NCBI GenBank assembly: GCA_023460935.1
Contig: JAEWOI010000030.1
Location: forward strand, 62,001-126,000
Length of the DNA stretch: 64,000 nt
From: Actinomycetes bacterium
GTDB taxonomy: Bacteria > Actinomycetota > Actinomycetes > Propionibacteriales > Propionibacteriaceae
Direction of reading: 5' to 3'
Under the pieces are notes generated by a model. It did no database searches. It was not told the DNA's origin and saw nothing but the letters and a program-made list of their open reading frames with translations. Every line of letters begins with the position of its first letter. Within the stretch, counting starts at the first letter, position 1. The translations under genes were made by a program, and so were the position numbers. Shown here one piece after another: positions 45,275-53,434 of the stretch.

Positions 45275-46414
45275 TCAGGGCCGGCCCGCTGCCCACCCGG
45301 CCCGCTCACGCAGCGTCCCCGCGACCGCGCGCTCGAGGTTCGCCGGGCCCTCCCGCAGCGCTGTGGCCAGGTCGAAGGGTGCCTCGACGATCGGGACCAG
45401 GCCGGCGAAGCCACGCTCGAGCAGCGCCTCGGCACCCGGGCCGATCCGTCCGGCGAAGCCGATCACGGGTACCCCGAGGGCCGCGGCCACGTCGGCCACC
45501 CCGGCCGGCGCCTTGCCGTGCAGGGTCTGGCCGTCGATGGAGCCCTCCCCGGTCAGCACGAGGTCGGCGCCGCGCACCCGGTCGGCCAGGCCGACTGCCT
45601 CCGCCACCACCTCGACGCCAGGCCGGAGTTCGGCGCCGAGCACCAGGAACGCCGCGCCCAGCCCGCCGGCAGCGCCGGCTCCCGGCGAGTCGCGCACATC
45701 GTCCGCCCCCGCGGCCACGAGCGCGTCCGCGACCCGGGCCAGGATCGTGTCGAGTTCGGCGACCTGCTCCGGCGATGCGCCCTTCTGCGGGCCGAACACC
45801 GCGGCGGAGCCACGCTCGCCGAGCAGCGGGTTGGTGACGTCGCTCGCCACCTGCAGGCGGACACCGGAAAGGCGCGGGTCCAGCCCGGTCAGGTCGAGCC
45901 GTGCCAGGCGGGCCAGTTCGGCCGGCACCGGGTGCAGGCGGCGCCCGGAGTCGTCCAGCCAGGCTGCGCCGAGCCCGGCCAACAGGCCGGCGCCGCCGTC
46001 GGTCGTCGCCGACCCGCCCAGCCCGATGACGAGCCGGTCGGCGCCGGCGGAGAGGGCGTCGAGCACCAGGTCGGCCACGCCCAGGGAGCAGGAGCGCAGC
46101 ACGTCGCGGTCGGCGGGCTCGATCAGCCCCAGCCCCACAGCCGAAGCCACCTCGATCACGGCCAGCCCGCCGGGCAGCAGCGCGTACCCTGCCTCGATCG
46201 GCCGGCCGAGCGCATCAGTGGTGGCCACCTGGACCCACCGCCCACCGAGCGCGTCCAGCAGCGTGCGGGCGGTGCCCTCGCCGCCGTCGGCCATCGGCAC
46301 CTGGATGCACTCGGCTCCGGGGTGGACGGCCAGCACGCCCCGGGCCATCGCCGCGGCGGCCTCCGCCGCCGTCATCGACTCCTTGAACGAGTCGGGTGCA
46401 ACCACCACTTTCAT
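45275..46414 (-). CDS. Glycerate kinase (GlxK/GarK type I)
   Basis: A 379-residue enzyme phosphorylating glycerate to 2- or 3-phosphoglycerate. It begins VVVAPDSFKESMTAAEAA, the family signature, then QVPMADGGEGTARTL, VIGLGGSATTDGGAGLLAGLG, LGERGSAAVFGPQKGASP and LVLTGEGSIDGQTLHGKAP. ATG 46414 is preceded by a GGGGGTGTGGA run. TAGAGT (46449-46454, minus strand) is a plausible -10. Downstream of the alcohol dehydrogenase pair but with its own promoter; a shared pathway is not shown. Confidence 0.93.
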   Translation of the reverse strand: MKVVVAPDSFKESMTAAEAAAAMARGVLAVHPGAECIQVPMADGGEGTARTLLDALGGRWVQVATTDALGRPIEAGYALLPGGLAVIEVASAVGLGLIEPADRDVLRSCSLGVADLVLDALSAGADRLVIGLGGSATTDGGAGLLAGLGAAWLDDSGRRLHPVPAELARLARLDLTGLDPRLSGVRLQVASDVTNPLLGERGSAAVFGPQKGASPEQVAELDTILARVADALVAAGADDVRDSPGAGAAGGLGAAFLVLGAELRPGVEVVAEAVGLADRVRGADLVLTGEGSIDGQTLHGKAPAGVADVAAALGVPVIGFAGRIGPGAEALLERGFAGLVPIVEAPFDLATALREGPANLERAVAGTLRERAGWAAGRP

Positions 46415-46501
46415 TCCACACCCCCGGGTCAGCAGGTCCAGGCCCACGACTCTAGGGCCGGCCGGACAGGGACGGGGTGCCGGCGTGGCGCGGCCGGACG
46501 G

Positions 46502-47074
46502 TCAGCGGGCCTCGCGGCGACCCAGCGCTCCGGCCACGGCGGCCGCCAGACCGGCGACGGCCAGCCACGGCCCGAGCGCAACCAGCGGGTCCAGCCACTG
46601 GTGGCGCACGTCGGCCCGGTCGCGGCCGACCCGCGAGGCCCAGCCGTGGCCGCTGCGCTCGGCGCGCAGGCCCGACTTCAGCAGCGGGTTCACCGGCGCC
46701 GGCGTCGCGAGCGCGGCCAGGTGGCTCTCCAGCACGTCCACCCGGTCCGCGCCCAGCAGCAACAGCCAGTGCGCGGCCCGCGCCTCGCTGTACCGCTCGT
46801 AGGCCAGCCGACGGATCCGGCCGGACAGCCCCTTGAGCGGTGCGGCGGCGCCGAACACCGGCGGCAGTTGGCCGTGCTCGATCGACCGCTCCCTGCCTGG
46901 GTCGCCGGGCTGGCGCTCCGGGAAGTCCCAGTGCGCGCCCGTGACCAGGTCGAGGCGTTCCCGCGGGACCGAGGGCCGCTGGGCGGGGTCGAGGTCTGCC
47001 CCCCAGCCGGGAATCCGGGCACGCAACTCCTCGCTGGCAGGGGCCTGCACGGGCCGGTCGGCGGTGTACGGCAT
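46502..47074 (-). CDS. Hypothetical protein with C-terminal membrane anchor, encoded with alcohol dehydrogenase
   Basis: A 190-residue protein without recognised domains. The soluble part is rich in R, E, P and A and includes REERLD-type charged stretches, AHWDFPERQPGDPGRER and IRRLAYERYSEARAAHWLLLLGADRVDVLESHLA. One transmembrane helix (about 165-184, LVALGPWLAVAGLAAAVAGA) ends it, so it is probably tail-anchored with the soluble part in the cytoplasm. It starts 15 bases after the zinc alcohol dehydrogenase stop and is surely co-transcribed. Similar unnamed genes often accompany this dehydrogenase subgroup, as I recall. Confidence 0.65.
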   Translation of the reverse strand: MPYTADRPVQAPASEELRARIPGWGADLDPAQRPSVPRERLDLVTGAHWDFPERQPGDPGRERSIEHGQLPPVFGAAAPLKGLSGRIRRLAYERYSEARAAHWLLLLGADRVDVLESHLAALATPAPVNPLLKSGLRAERSGHGWASRVGRDRADVRHQWLDPLVALGPWLAVAGLAAAVAGALGRREAR

Positions 47075-47089
47075 GGTGTGCTCCGTTCG

Positions 47090-48229
47090 TCAGGGGACGA
47101 TGACCGGCTTGATGCAGCCGTCCAGCTTGGCCGAGAACAGGTGATAGCCCTCCTCGACCTGCGTCAGCGGGATCCGGTGGGTGATCACGTCGCTCGGGTT
47201 GAAGTGGCCGGCGCGGATGTGCTCCAGCAGCCGGGGCCACTGCCGCACCACCGGGCACTGGTTCATCCGCAGGGTGAGGCCCTTGTTCATCGCGTCGCCG
47301 AACTTCACCAGGCTGAACATCGGTCCGTACGCCCCGACCACCGAAACCGTCCCGGCCTTGCGCACGGAGTCGATCGCCCAGTTCAGCGCCACCGGCGAGC
47401 CACCCTGGAGTTTCAGCTTGGCCGAGGTGATGTGCTGCAGCAGGTTGCCGTCGGCCTCGGCTCCGGCGGCGTCGATCACCACGTCCGCGCCCAGGTGGCC
47501 GGTGGTTCGCTTCAGTTCCACGACGATGTCGTCGAAGTGGGTGAAGTTGCGGGTCTCTGCGAAGGCGAAGGCTGCGGCCTTCTCCAGCCGGTAGTCCAGG
47601 TGGTCGACCACGATCACCCGGCCTGCGCCCAGCAGCCAGGCCGTCCGCGCGGCGAACAGGCCGACCGGGCCGGCGCCGAACACGACGACGGTGTCGCCTT
47701 CGGTGATGCCGCCGAGCTGCGCGCCGAAGTAGCCGGTGGGCAGGGCGTCGGTGAGCATCAGGGCGTCCTCCGCCGACAGCCACTCCGGGATGCGCCGCGG
47801 GCCGACGTCAGCGAACGGCACCCGCACGAATTCCGCCTGCCCGCCGTCGTAGCCGCCACAGGTGTGGGAGTAGCCGTAGATCGCCCCGACCGCGGTCGCG
47901 TTCGGGTTGACGTTGTGGCAGTTGGAGTACAGGCCACGGGCGCAGAAGTAGCAGGACCCGCAGAAGATGTTGAACGGCACCATCACCCGGTCACCGCGGT
48001 TGAGGTTGCGCACCGAGCCGCCGACCTCCTCCACCACGCCGACGAACTCGTGGCCGAACACCGTGCCCACCCGGGTGTCCGGCATCATCCCGTGGTACAG
48101 GTGCAGGTCCGAACCGCAGATCGCGGCCAGTTCCACCCTGACGATGGCGTCGTTGGGATGCTCCAGGCGCGGCTCTGGCCGCTCCTCCAGCCGCACCTTG
48201 TAGGGCGCCCGGTAGACCGTAGCCTTCAT
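47090..48229 (-). CDS. Zinc-dependent alcohol dehydrogenase (formaldehyde-dehydrogenase-like MDR)
   Basis: A 379-residue medium-chain dehydrogenase. The catalytic zinc ligands are in ICGSDLHLYHG (Cys near 39) and GHEFVGVVEEVG (His near 60). The structural zinc lobe has four cysteines in FCGSCYFCARGLYSNC (about 90-105). The NAD(P) Rossmann motif is VVVFGAGPVGLFAA (about 182). An inserted YSHTCGGYDGGQAEFVRVP fits the glutathione-independent formaldehyde dehydrogenase-like subgroup, but the substrate is unproven. AGGAGG lies eight bases before the ATG. Confidence 0.92.
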   Translation of the reverse strand: MKATVYRAPYKVRLEERPEPRLEHPNDAIVRVELAAICGSDLHLYHGMMPDTRVGTVFGHEFVGVVEEVGGSVRNLNRGDRVMVPFNIFCGSCYFCARGLYSNCHNVNPNATAVGAIYGYSHTCGGYDGGQAEFVRVPFADVGPRRIPEWLSAEDALMLTDALPTGYFGAQLGGITEGDTVVVFGAGPVGLFAARTAWLLGAGRVIVVDHLDYRLEKAAAFAFAETRNFTHFDDIVVELKRTTGHLGADVVIDAAGAEADGNLLQHITSAKLKLQGGSPVALNWAIDSVRKAGTVSVVGAYGPMFSLVKFGDAMNKGLTLRMNQCPVVRQWPRLLEHIRAGHFNPSDVITHRIPLTQVEEGYHLFSAKLDGCIKPVIVP

Positions 48230-48417
48230 GTTCGCGACCTCCTCCCCGGCCCCTTACCCGCCGTCGACGCGCCCACGCCCGGGCCGGTCGCTGGTGCTTC
48301 CCACCGCACGCTGTGGCAGCTCCAGCACTTCCGCGCTCACGCCTGCGGGCCGGTGCTCGCGGTGGGAGACTGGCGGCGTGACCACCGCACCGGCGCGGTG
48401 GCGTTGGGAGCGTGCCG

Positions 48418-49122
48418 ATGAGCGAGCCTCCGGTCGAGGATCCGCACGCCGCTGACGAGCTCGCCCTGGAGCTGGCGCGAGGGACGGGTGAGGCCGAACG
48501 GGCCGCCCGGGCGGTGTCGCTGGTGGTTGAGCTGCTGGACGGCTGCGACGCTGCAGGCATCACCGTGGCCGATCCGCACGGCTTCCAGACCCTGGCGAGC
48601 AGTTCGGCCGTGGCGACGGCCTGCGACCGGCTGCAGTACGAGCTGCGGCAGGGGCCCTGCGTGGACACCGTGCGCAGCCACCACACCGTGTTCAGCGAGG
48701 CTGTGGACGTCGACCCGCGCTGGCCGGAGTGGGGTCCCCTGGTGGCCAGCACCCACGACATCGGCTCGGTGTACTCCCTGCTGCTCTACACCAGGGCCGA
48801 GGCCTACGGCGCGCTGAACCTCTACTCCCGACGGGGGCACGGCTTCACCGGTGATGACCTGGCTCTCGCACCCAGCCTGGCCGCGCACATCTCGGTCGCA
48901 GCTGTGGACGCGCGGCAGATCGACCAGCTGGGCATGGCGATGGCGACCCGGACGGTGATCGGGCAGGCCGAGGGCATCCTGATGGAGCGCTACCGCGTGA
49001 CCGCCGGGGAGGCCTTCGAGATGCTCCGGCGGCGCTCGCAGGAGGCCAACTGCAGGCTCGTGCGGCTGGCCGAGGACCTGGTCAACACCGGGGAGTGGCC
49101 CGGCGGAAGCCCGGCCGGCTGA
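48418..49122 (+). CDS. GAF-ANTAR domain RNA-binding regulator
   Basis: A 234-residue soluble sensor-regulator. A GAF domain (about 20-165) has LVVELLDGCDAAGITVAD, QGPCVDTVRSHHTVFSEAVDVDPRWPEW and YGALNLYSRRGHGFTGDDL. An ANTAR domain (about 170-225) has the helix pattern VIGQAEGILMERYRVTAGEAFEMLRRRSQEANCRLVRLAEDLV. ANTAR domains bind paired RNA hairpins and prevent termination. GGGAG lies seven bases before ATG 48418. It is the first of three ANTAR genes in a row and is divergent from the alcohol dehydrogenase gene. Confidence 0.9.
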   Translation: MSEPPVEDPHAADELALELARGTGEAERAARAVSLVVELLDGCDAAGITVADPHGFQTLASSSAVATACDRLQYELRQGPCVDTVRSHHTVFSEAVDVDPRWPEWGPLVASTHDIGSVYSLLLYTRAEAYGALNLYSRRGHGFTGDDLALAPSLAAHISVAAVDARQIDQLGMAMATRTVIGQAEGILMERYRVTAGEAFEMLRRRSQEANCRLVRLAEDLVNTGEWPGGSPAG

Positions 49123-49251
49123 GGCCGGTGCGGCCGGTGGGGCGCGCAGCCTGCCGCAAGTGCCTGCCTGATCTCCCGGCCGGGCATTACACTTCATCCG
49201 TTCACCGATCTCCGCCCTGTGTCCGCGGACGTGACGTCGAGGAGATGACGC

Positions 49252-49623
49252 ATGTCCGAGTTGGTACAGGCCGAGCCCGCGCCCATTGACGGTTCAGCCG
49301 ATCCCGTGGCGGCGCTGCAGCGGATCGCAGCCCTCGAGGCGGAGGTTGCGCGCCTCAACGCCGCCCAGCCCGGACGCGACCGGATCGCGCGGGTTTGCGG
49401 CATGGTCGCCGAGCGGTACGGGCTCAGCTCCGACGGGGCCTGGGAGCTGCTGGTCGCGGTGTCCCAGGGTGCTAACGTCAAGCTTCGGGAAGTGGCGCGG
49501 GTGGTCGAAGCAGGCACCTGCCAACGCCTGACCGGGGCCGACGCCGAGCTGGCCGTGCGGCTCAACCGCCTGGCGCCGACCCGGGCACCGCTGGTGCGAC
49601 TTGGACGCGAACCGGTCGCCTGA
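49252..49623 (+). CDS. Stand-alone ANTAR domain protein with coiled coil
   Basis: A 123-residue protein lacking a GAF domain. Residues 18-40 form a short coiled coil (AALQRIAALEAEVARLN). Residues 45-95 are ANTAR-like (RIARVCGMVAERYGLSSDGAWELLVAVSQGANVKLREVARVV), although the usual A-x-G of the first helix is C-G-M. A 25-residue tail follows. GAGGAG lies seven bases before the ATG. TACACT (49188-49193) is a good -10 with a leader of about 50 bases. It could dimerise with either flanking GAF-ANTAR protein. Confidence 0.75.
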   Translation: MSELVQAEPAPIDGSADPVAALQRIAALEAEVARLNAAQPGRDRIARVCGMVAERYGLSSDGAWELLVAVSQGANVKLREVARVVEAGTCQRLTGADAELAVRLNRLAPTRAPLVRLGREPVA

Positions 49624-49657
49624 CTGAGGGGAGGGGAGGGGCCCAGCCCCGGACACC

Positions 49658-50365
49658 ATGCCCATAGACAGCAGTGCCCTCGCGCGCAGCCTCAACCGCC
49701 TCGCCGGGGCCGACGTGCACCCCGACCTGGACTCCCTGCAATCGGTGGCCGAGGCCTGCGTGGCGATCTTCGGGGTCTCGGGCAGCGGCATCATGATGGC
49801 CGACCGGGAAGGCGTCCCCCGCTACGTTGCCGCGACCGACGGGCCGGGCCGGGTCCTGGAACTGGCCGAGAGCGGCTCCGGTCAGGGCCCCTGCACCGAG
49901 GCCTTCGTCACCGGCGAGGTGGTGCCCGTGACCGACGTCATGGTCGAGCCCCGGTGGCCGGAGCTCAGGGCGGCACTGGCCGGCCATCACGTGCACGCCG
50001 TGCTGGGCGCACCGGTGCGGCTGGGCGGCATCACGGTGGCGACGATCGATGTCTACCGGGACCGTCCGCACGTCTGGGACTCCACCGAGCAGGTCGCGAT
50101 CGCCAGGTACGGCGAGGTCGTGGGGGCCACCCTCGGCAGCGCCCTGGCCGCCCAGGAGGCCAAGGACCTGGCCCAGCAGTTACAGCACGCACTCGACTAC
50201 CGGGTGGTGATCGAACGCGGGGTGGGTTACCTGATGGCCCGCGACGCAGTGGACGCGATCACAGCCTTCGGCCGGCTCCGCCGGGCTGCGCGGAACAGCC
50301 AGACCCGGATCGGGGAGATCGCCGACCGGCTGTTGCAGACCGGGCAGCTGCCCGGCGAGCGGTGA
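49658..50365 (+). CDS. GAF-ANTAR domain RNA-binding regulator (third in cluster)
   Basis: A 235-residue protein with a GAF domain (about 10-165: SVAEACVAIFGVSGSGIMMAD, GSGQGPCTEAFVTGEVVPVTDVMVEPRWPEL, APVRLGGITVATIDVYRDRPHVW) and a C-terminal ANTAR domain (about 180-232: YRVVIERGVGYLMARDAVDAITAFGRLRRAARNSQTRIGEIADRLL). The ANTAR region has the expected three-helix spacing. A run of GAGGGG repeats (49624-49640) precedes it, near a possible GGGGCC-AGCCCC-type hairpin. It converges with the arsP gene. The sensed ligand is unknown. Confidence 0.88.
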   Translation: MPIDSSALARSLNRLAGADVHPDLDSLQSVAEACVAIFGVSGSGIMMADREGVPRYVAATDGPGRVLELAESGSGQGPCTEAFVTGEVVPVTDVMVEPRWPELRAALAGHHVHAVLGAPVRLGGITVATIDVYRDRPHVWDSTEQVAIARYGEVVGATLGSALAAQEAKDLAQQLQHALDYRVVIERGVGYLMARDAVDAITAFGRLRRAARNSQTRIGEIADRLLQTGQLPGER

Positions 50366-50381
50366 CGTGCGGCGTTTCCCC

Positions 50382-51395
50382 TCATAGCCACAGCACCGCC
50401 AGCCAGCCGGTGGCGACCGCGGTCAGTAGGAGCGTGCCGATGACGAGCACGACGATGCGCCAGCGGGCGATCACCAGCATGCCGCTGATCGCCCCGACGC
50501 TGGTGCCGGCGCCGGTGATCAGGAACGCCATGCCGGCACCGGGGGACATGCCGCCGTGCAGCAGGCCGGCGACCAGCGGCAGCGAGGCGTCGGTGTTCAG
50601 GTACACCGGAATGCCGAGGACGGCTGCCAGGGGGACCGACCAGACCGGGTTGCCGGCGCCGAGCCACTCGGTGATCAGCCCGGCCGGGAGGATCCGGATC
50701 ACCAGGTAGCCGAGAGCGGCGAAGCCGAGGAAGTACAGCGCCAGCTTGCGGGTGTTGGCGAGCAGCGCCGCGCCGAACCGGTGCAGCCGGCCGGGGGCAG
50801 CGGTCACCGGAGGCGCGGCGATCACGGTCAGCAGCCGCGTCCCGCCGGTGCCGGCATCGGAACCGGTGCGGTCCGGCTCGCCGATCGCACGGCGATCGTG
50901 CGCGGCTGTGCCGGGATGGCTGACCCTCGCCTGGCCGGTGAGGAGGCCGCGCCGCTCCAGCCACGCCGCCGCGCCGCCTGCGACCAGGCCCACGGCGATC
51001 GCGGCCACGAAGAACGTGGTGGCGAACCCCGGACCGAAAAGACCCACCGACAGCACGTACTCCTCGGGGCTGGTCAGGGGCGACGACGCCATGAACGCGA
51101 CCACCGGAGCCCAGGGGACGGAGGACGCCATCGCCCCGAGGACGATGGCCGTGGTGCCGCACGAGCAGAACGGCGTGAGCGCGCCCAGCGCGACCGCCCC
51201 CAGGACGGCCACCCAGGTGCGGCGGCGCAACCAGGTGGCCAGACGGTCCTGGTTGACGAAGACCTGCACTGCGGACGCGACCACCACGCTGGCCAGGAGG
51301 TAGGGCCAGTTGTGGAGCAGCGTGGTCCACACATCGGTGGCCACCGTCCCGGCGAGGTTGGACAGGTACCCGAGCACTTCGCTCTCCTCTTTCAT
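50382..51395 (-). CDS. arsP: ArsP-type permease (PF03773 family; organoarsenical efflux candidate)
   Basis: A 337-residue inner-membrane permease with about eight helices and a cytoplasmic loop near residues 160-200. The key motif TPFCSCGTTAIVLGAM (about 68-83) has the conserved C-S-C; the second half has LNTDASLPLVAGLLHGGMSPGAG and LITGAGTSVGAISGM. ArsP members export trivalent methylated arsenicals, and other members of the family are uncharacterised. It is divergent from arsR-arsM across 49 bases with ATCGAT-rich palindromes. No ribosome site precedes ATG 51395, so the start is not certain. Confidence 0.82.
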   Translation of the reverse strand: MKEESEVLGYLSNLAGTVATDVWTTLLHNWPYLLASVVVASAVQVFVNQDRLATWLRRRTWVAVLGAVALGALTPFCSCGTTAIVLGAMASSVPWAPVVAFMASSPLTSPEEYVLSVGLFGPGFATTFFVAAIAVGLVAGGAAAWLERRGLLTGQARVSHPGTAAHDRRAIGEPDRTGSDAGTGGTRLLTVIAAPPVTAAPGRLHRFGAALLANTRKLALYFLGFAALGYLVIRILPAGLITEWLGAGNPVWSVPLAAVLGIPVYLNTDASLPLVAGLLHGGMSPGAGMAFLITGAGTSVGAISGMLVIARWRIVVLVIGTLLLTAVATGWLAVLWL

Positions 51396-51400
51396 AGATG

Positions 51401-51432
51401 AGCATCGATTGTTCGATAGCGATCGATATGAT
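51401..51432. promoter_or_regulatory. Divergent arsP/arsR control region
   Basis: This AT-richer stretch has three TCGAT motifs (ATCGATTG, TTCGATAG, GATCGATA) arranged as overlapping palindromes, typical of ArsR-family operators. On the + strand -10 TATGAT (51427-51432) lies 12 bases before the arsR ATG, giving a leader of about 5 bases. One repressor dimer here could control both directions. Confidence 0.55.
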
Positions 51433-51444
51433 AGACATAGCTCT

Positions 51445-51849
51445 ATGAGTTCACAAGAGGTGCCGCGCCGGCTGAACCTCGTCGGCGACCTGTGCTGCTC
51501 GCCGCTCCTCCAGGCCCCGTTGGGGCCGGCGGACGCCGCCGCGCTCGCCGGGGCGCTGAAGCTGCTCGCCGACCCGGCCCGGCTGCGACTGCTGAGCCTG
51601 ATCCGGGCCTCGGACGGTGGCCGGGCGACCACGGGCTCGCTGGCCGAGCAGGTTGGGCTCAGCCAGCCGACCGTGACCCATCACCTCGGCGCGTTGTACG
51701 AAGCCGGCTTCCTCGAGCGTCAGCGCGACGGCAGGCAGACGTGGTACTGGGTGAACACAGAGGCGCTTCAGGCGATCCAGCAGTTGCTGGAACCGGCTCC
51801 CACAAGGGAGCTGGTCACGATCGAGGTGGGAAGGCGAACGGAACGATGA
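51445..51849 (+). CDS. arsR: ArsR-family arsenic-responsive repressor
   Basis: A 134-residue winged-helix repressor. The N-terminal vicinal pair DLCCSPLL (Cys17-Cys18) resembles the Cys15-Cys16 pair of the Corynebacterium-type ArsR As(III) site; the third ligand of that type (Cys55) has no counterpart here. The DNA-binding part has LKLLADPARLRLLSLI, LAEQVGLSQPTVTHHLGALYEAGFLERQRDGRQTWY. It overlaps arsM by ATGA. Its likely job is As-dependent control of arsR-arsM and the divergent arsP. Confidence 0.88.
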   Translation: MSSQEVPRRLNLVGDLCCSPLLQAPLGPADAAALAGALKLLADPARLRLLSLIRASDGGRATTGSLAEQVGLSQPTVTHHLGALYEAGFLERQRDGRQTWYWVNTEALQAIQQLLEPAPTRELVTIEVGRRTER

Positions 51850-52622
51850 CGGAGAGCGAAGTTGTGGAGCAGGTTCGCGACCGGTACGCGGCCGCGGCAA
51901 GGTCTGCGCTGGGCTCGGGGCGGCGGACCCTTGAAGTCCTGGACGACCTGGACGGGAATGGCGGGTGCTGTGGCGGGGATGACTGCGGCGAGGTGTTCGG
52001 CGGGGCGCTCTACGACGCCGCCCAGGCCGCGGAGGTACCGCCAGAGGCCGTCACGGCAAGCCTCGGCTGCGGCAACCCGACCGCCGTGGCCGAACTGAAC
52101 CCGGGGGAGCGCGTGCTCGACCTCGGCTCTGGCGGTGGCCTCGACGTGCTGCTCTCGGCGAAGCGGGTGGGCCCTTCGGGCTTCGCCTACGGGGTCGACA
52201 TGACTGACGAGATGCTCGAGCTCGCCAGGGCCAACGCGGCCAGGGCAGGTGCGACCAACGTGGAGTTCCTCAAGGGCCGCATCGAGCAGGTGCCCCTGCC
52301 GGACGGCGCTGTCGACGTGGTCATCTCCAACTGCGTGATCAACCTGAGCGTCGACAAGCCCAAGGTGCTCGCCGAGATGTTCCGCGTGCTGGCCCCGGGG
52401 GGCAGGATCGGGGTGTCCGACGTGGTGGCCGAGGACCACCTCGGCCTTGCCGAACGCCAGGCACGCGGCAGCCACGTCGGCTGCGTGGCCGGCGCACTCT
52501 CTCGCCAGGAGTACGTGGACGGGCTGGCCGCGGCCGGCTTCACCGGGATCGAGGTGCGGTTCACCCACGAGGTGGCCCCGCAGATGCATGGCGCCATCGT
52601 GCGGGCCGTGAAGCCGGCCTGA
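51846..52622 (+). CDS. arsM: Arsenite S-adenosylmethionine methyltransferase
   Basis: A 258-residue methyltransferase turning As(III) into methylated arsenicals. The SAM site is VLDLGSGGGLDVLLSAKRVG (about 82-101) with YGVDMTDEML. The three conserved arsenic-binding cysteines are in SLGCGNP (near 69), ISNCVINLS (near 158) and GSHVGCVAGAL (near 210). An additional cysteine cluster GGCCGGDDCG (about 38-47) also occurs in bacterial ArsM. ATGA overlap with arsR. With ArsP next door, methylated As(III) can be made and exported. Confidence 0.92.
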   Translation: MTESEVVEQVRDRYAAAARSALGSGRRTLEVLDDLDGNGGCCGGDDCGEVFGGALYDAAQAAEVPPEAVTASLGCGNPTAVAELNPGERVLDLGSGGGLDVLLSAKRVGPSGFAYGVDMTDEMLELARANAARAGATNVEFLKGRIEQVPLPDGAVDVVISNCVINLSVDKPKVLAEMFRVLAPGGRIGVSDVVAEDHLGLAERQARGSHVGCVAGALSRQEYVDGLAAAGFTGIEVRFTHEVAPQMHGAIVRAVKPA

Positions 52623-52671
52623 CGCACAGGCGCTCACCGATCCGGCCGCCGCGGGGCGAAGCGTCGCGCAG

Positions 52672-53433
52672 CTAGTGGTTGTCCGCGGTCCGGTAGCGCC
52701 AGATCGTGGCCGTGATGCCCAGGCCGGCGGTCGCGAGCAGCACCAGCCAGCTGTGCGGCTGCAGCCCACCCGGCTCGGTGTTGGCTGCGACCAGCACCGA
52801 CCAGGGGAACCAGGTGGCCCACCCCGTCTGGCCCAGCACCTGTCCGGACAGCAGCAGCGCGAGCGCGGCACCGATCGGGGCCAGGTAGCCCCGGCTCCAC
52901 ACGGCCAGGAGGGCGATCGGCGGCCCGGCCAGCCAGGTCACGGTGACCGCGGTGGCGGCCGAGGCGAGCAGCTCCAGCGGGACTCCGGGCGTCCAGCCGG
53001 CCAGTCCCAGCGCGAGGCCGACGAGCACCGCCTCCACGGCCGTGACCGCGGCGATCACGACCCACCAGACCATCGTGGTCGCGAACTTGGCGATCGCGAA
53101 CCGGTGCCGCGGGACGGGGAAGGTGAACATCGCTGTCGCCGTTCGGTCGGTGTACTCCCGGCCGAAGACGTAGGCCATGATGAACGACAGCACCAGCCAG
53201 CCGGCGGAACCGATGAGCACCACGAACCCGCTGTAGGCCGGCCAGGTCGCCTCGATGCCGGTCAGTTCCGCCTTGGCCCCGAGCAGGCCGGTGCGCGCCG
53301 CCCGCTCCGGGTCCTGGACTATCCAGATCAGCAGCGCGACCCCGAGCGGGCCGGCCAGGAGCGCGCCAAGGGTGCCCCAGAGGACTGGCGCGCGACGCAG
53401 TTTGAGCAGCTCGGTGTGCAGGACGGCGGTCAT
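52672..53433 (-). CDS. ABC-2-type transporter permease
   Basis: A 253-residue integral membrane subunit with about six helices (near 18-38, 65-88, 108-132, 142-165, 170-190 and 225-243). It begins MTAVLHTELLKLRRAP, typical of ABC-2 permeases with an initial amphipathic helix, and contains VFGREYTDRTATAMFTFPVPR. The start lies 1 base after the stop of the ATP-binding gene. Substrate unknown. With the ATPase gene interrupted, the transporter may be inactive. Confidence 0.85.
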   Translation of the reverse strand: MTAVLHTELLKLRRAPVLWGTLGALLAGPLGVALLIWIVQDPERAARTGLLGAKAELTGIEATWPAYSGFVVLIGSAGWLVLSFIMAYVFGREYTDRTATAMFTFPVPRHRFAIAKFATTMVWWVVIAAVTAVEAVLVGLALGLAGWTPGVPLELLASAATAVTVTWLAGPPIALLAVWSRGYLAPIGAALALLLSGQVLGQTGWATWFPWSVLVAANTEPGGLQPHSWLVLLATAGLGITATIWRYRTADNH

Positions 53434-53434
53434 G

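Noticed and set aside
45134..48421. A 1095-codon open frame on the + strand
   Set aside because: It is antisense to glycerate kinase, the small anchored protein and the alcohol dehydrogenase, all with clear families. Its translation is G/R/H-rich low-complexity sequence, the usual shadow in very G+C-rich DNA.
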